The notes under the pieces were generated by a model, which made no database searches, had not been told where the DNA came from, and saw only the letters and a list, made by a program, of their open reading frames with translations. Below are positions 12,843 through 14,832 of a stretch of 14,832 nt of DNA, one piece after another. Numbering within the stretch: the first letter of the stretch is position 1; every line of letters begins with the position of its first letter. Made by a program: the position numbers and the translations under genes. Origin of the DNA: JAYEJB01 sp034716415. Its GTDB lineage: Bacteria; Patescibacteriota; Patescibacteriia; SG8-24. The stretch is from contig JAYEJB010000030.1 in NCBI GenBank assembly GCA_034716415.1, positions 1 to 14,832 of the forward strand, given 5' to 3'.

Positions 12843-14690
12843 GTGAAACGAATCGCAGACCTATTCCGGTCGCTCGCTGACCGCGCGCGACAATGGATAA
12901 AGGACCGCAAGGCCGACCAAAAGGCCAAACGGCAATCAGGCCTCGACAAGCGGCTCGTATTAAGCCTGTCTGGCAAGAGGATTCCTTCCTCCAGCCAACT
13001 CAAACATCTCTCCCACTACCTGTCGGCCAAGGATAAGACGACAATCCGTGCGCTCGCCGCGCTGATCATGGTCTGCCTGATCGTCATCGGCGGCAAATAC
13101 ATCACCGGGCACATCAAAGAGGTACCGGCTAACGGCGGTGAGTATGTGGAGGCTTCGGTGGGAGGACCGCGTTTCGTCAATCCGATACTCGCGTCCACTA
13201 ACGACGCCGATCTCGACATCGTGAAGCTCGTCTTCTCCGGCCTGGTCAGGACCGATCATAGAGGGAATATCGTCCCTGACCTGGCTGAATCGTTCGATAT
13301 CTCGGAAGACGGGAAGACCTACACCTTCATCCTGAAATCAGGAGTGAACTGGCATGACGGCGCACCGTTCACGTCGGACGACGTCTTGACGACGGTCAGC
13401 TATATCCGGGATCCGTCCTGGAAGAGCCCGCTGGCGGCGCAGTTCGCCAACGTGACCGCCGAGGCGACCGATGAGCGAACCGTGACATTCCATCTCGAGG
13501 AACCGTTCGCGCCGTTCCTGTCGCTGCTGACGGTCGGCATCCTTCCTTCACACCTGTGGCAGGAGGTACTGCCAGAGAACGCCGCGCGTGCTGAGCTGAA
13601 TATCAGACCGATCGGCACCGGACCTTTCCGCTTCAAGAAGTTCGAGATGGACAAGCAGGGCAGTATCCATACCTACACGCTGACCAGGAACGAAGACTAT
13701 CATGAGAAAGAAGCGATGCTGTCGACAATCAGGTTCGTCTACCACGAAGATTTCCAGCTGGCGACTGACGCGCTGATCGATAAGAGGGTTGACGGATTGA
13801 GCTTCTTACCGCTAGAATTCCGCGAGACCGTTGAAGATGTCCGTACGGTGCATATGTACACCCTGCGCCTGCCTCAATATACGGCCGTGTTCTTCAACCA
13901 GAGCAAGAATCCCCTGCTGGAAAGCAGGGCGGTCCGGCAGGCTCTCGCGCTGACGCTCGACAAGGAGCTGATGCTCTCCGAGACGATCGGGTACAACGGC
14001 GTGCCGGTGCACAGCCCCATCCTTCCGGGATTCGTCGGCTTCCATGCCGAGGTCAAGAAATACCGTCAGGACCTGGGCGCGGCGGCGGAACTACTTGAAG
14101 ACGCGGGCTGGAAGATGGACGAGGACGGCGTGCGCACCAAAAAGATCGAAGGTGCGGACGGTGAAAAGGTGGATACGCCGCTCGCTTTGACGCTGACGAC
14201 GGCCGATGCCAAGGAAAACATCACGGTCGCGCAGATCATCAAGGCACAGTGGGAGAGTATCGGAGTCCAGACCGAGCTGGAGATAGTCCCCTCTTCGAAA
14301 ATCCAAAAAGACAAGATCAGACCGAGGGATTACGACGCACTGCTCTACGGAGAGATCATCGGACCCGATCCGGATCCGTATCCCTTCTGGCACTCGTCGC
14401 AGAACGAGACAGGCGGTCTCAATCTGGCGGTGTTCAGCAACCGCCGAGTGGACGAACTGTTGGAGCAGGCGCGCGCGAGCACGGACGAGGACAAGCGCCG
14501 TGACCTGTATCGCGAATTCCAGGATATCCTGGCTGAAAACGTTCCGGCGATATTCCTGTACAGTCCGACGTACACCTACGCGGTGGACAGGAAGGTCCAG
14601 GGAATCGAGACGAGCACGATCTTCTCGCCCGCTGATAGGTTCACGGACGCGCAGGATTGGTACATGAAGACGAAAAAAGTCTGGAAATAA
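12843..14690 (+). CDS. Membrane-anchored family-5 (peptide-type) solute-binding protein
   Basis: A 615-residue ABC-transporter-type extracellular solute-binding protein (SBP_bac_5, OppA/DppA type). Recognisable parts are GGPRFVNPILASTNDADLDIVKLVFSGLV, LAESFDISEDGKTYTFILKSGVNWHDG, TSDDVLTTVSYI, GTGPFRFKKF, AVRQALALTLDKELM, and the GPDPDPYPFWHSSQ segment near the end, all typical of oligopeptide binders. Instead of a lipoprotein signal it has a basic cytoplasmic N-terminus of about 72 residues and then one transmembrane helix (about 73-90), with no lipobox Cys. The start shown is GTG at 12843 without an SD. No permease or ATPase gene is in the window, so the transport partner is unknown. It is downstream of secG and directly upstream of tRNA-Leu. 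Confidence 0.9.
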   Translation: MKRIADLFRSLADRARQWIKDRKADQKAKRQSGLDKRLVLSLSGKRIPSSSQLKHLSHYLSAKDKTTIRALAALIMVCLIVIGGKYITGHIKEVPANGGEYVEASVGGPRFVNPILASTNDADLDIVKLVFSGLVRTDHRGNIVPDLAESFDISEDGKTYTFILKSGVNWHDGAPFTSDDVLTTVSYIRDPSWKSPLAAQFANVTAEATDERTVTFHLEEPFAPFLSLLTVGILPSHLWQEVLPENAARAELNIRPIGTGPFRFKKFEMDKQGSIHTYTLTRNEDYHEKEAMLSTIRFVYHEDFQLATDALIDKRVDGLSFLPLEFRETVEDVRTVHMYTLRLPQYTAVFFNQSKNPLLESRAVRQALALTLDKELMLSETIGYNGVPVHSPILPGFVGFHAEVKKYRQDLGAAAELLEDAGWKMDEDGVRTKKIEGADGEKVDTPLALTLTTADAKENITVAQIIKAQWESIGVQTELEIVPSSKIQKDKIRPRDYDALLYGEIIGPDPDPYPFWHSSQNETGGLNLAVFSNRRVDELLEQARASTDEDKRRDLYREFQDILAENVPAIFLYSPTYTYAVDRKVQGIETSTIFSPADRFTDAQDWYMKTKKVWK

Positions 14691-14705
14691 AGAGTAAGAA
14701 AGCAG

Positions 14706-14792
14706 GCCGCGGTGGTGGAATTGGCAGACACGCTAGCTTCAGGAGCTAGTGGGGGCAACTCCGTGTGGGTTCGAATCCCACCCGCGGCACCA
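14706..14792 (+). tRNA. tRNA-Leu (anticodon CAG)
   Basis: A class II tRNA. The acceptor stem is GCCGCGG (14706-14712) with CCGCGGC (14782-14788). The D arm region is GGTGGAATTGGCAGACAC. The anticodon stem CTAGC/GCTAG encloses the loop TTCAGGA with anticodon CAG at 14740-14742. A long variable arm and the T arm GTGGG-TTCGAAT-CCCAC follow. CCA is encoded (14790-14792). It begins 15 bp after the solute-binding protein stop and may be processed from the same transcript. Confidence 0.97.
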
Positions 14793-14832
14793 TCCCGTTA
14801 GAAGTTTATTCGGATCGGATGCTCGTATAGGA

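Overview
This looks like a chromosomal segment of a Patescibacteria (CPR) bacterium, most likely from the Parcubacteria group. The lineage call is an inference from four things: a very short SecG; a T4SS-pilin-like membrane protein joined to a long Cys-rich exterior; a secreted beta-propeller protein ending in a C-terminal repeat I associate with this group; and membrane-anchored rather than lipidated exported proteins. Coding DNA is GC-rich. TGA is used as an ordinary stop, so this is not a code-25 lineage. Several genes lack a Shine-Dalgarno sequence, while three have strong ones.

Layout. 1-809: an anchored hypothetical protein (-) followed by a purine-rich dispersed repeat. 861-1510: promoter, rplS with an acidic N-terminal extension, and a terminator. 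1511-2236: a RAYT-type (REP-associated Y1) transposase element with short palindromic repeats at both ends, sitting between the terminators of two convergent genes. 2283-4071: a secreted beta-propeller protein (-) whose CDS is bracketed by an exact 13-bp inverted repeat. 4147-6355: an accessory block in which a tetrapeptide-repeat protein (-) diverges from a translationally coupled pair (+), an integral membrane protein and a stand-alone M41-like (FtsH-type) zinc protease. 6445-9411: uvrA (-), carrying a small in-frame insertion of the repeat seen at the window start. 9412-9723: a non-coding gap with an unexplained ~100-nt inverted-repeat element. 9724-12308: a two-gene operon (-) of a DsbA-like protein with a CxxS active site and a Cys-rich pilin-like membrane protein. 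12469-14792: secG, an anchored family-5 solute-binding protein and tRNA-Leu(CAG), all on the + strand.

How the genes fit together. The core functions are translation (L19, tRNA-Leu), secretion (SecG), DNA repair (UvrA) and peptide binding. The DsbA-like/Cys-rich operon is a plausible thiol-chaperone and disulfide-rich envelope substrate pair. The 4.2-6.3 kb block is the best candidate for an undescribed system: a membrane protein and a detached FtsH-type protease domain, divergent from a low-complexity repeat protein, with a palindrome between two promoters. Functional links inside that block are inferred only from gene arrangement.
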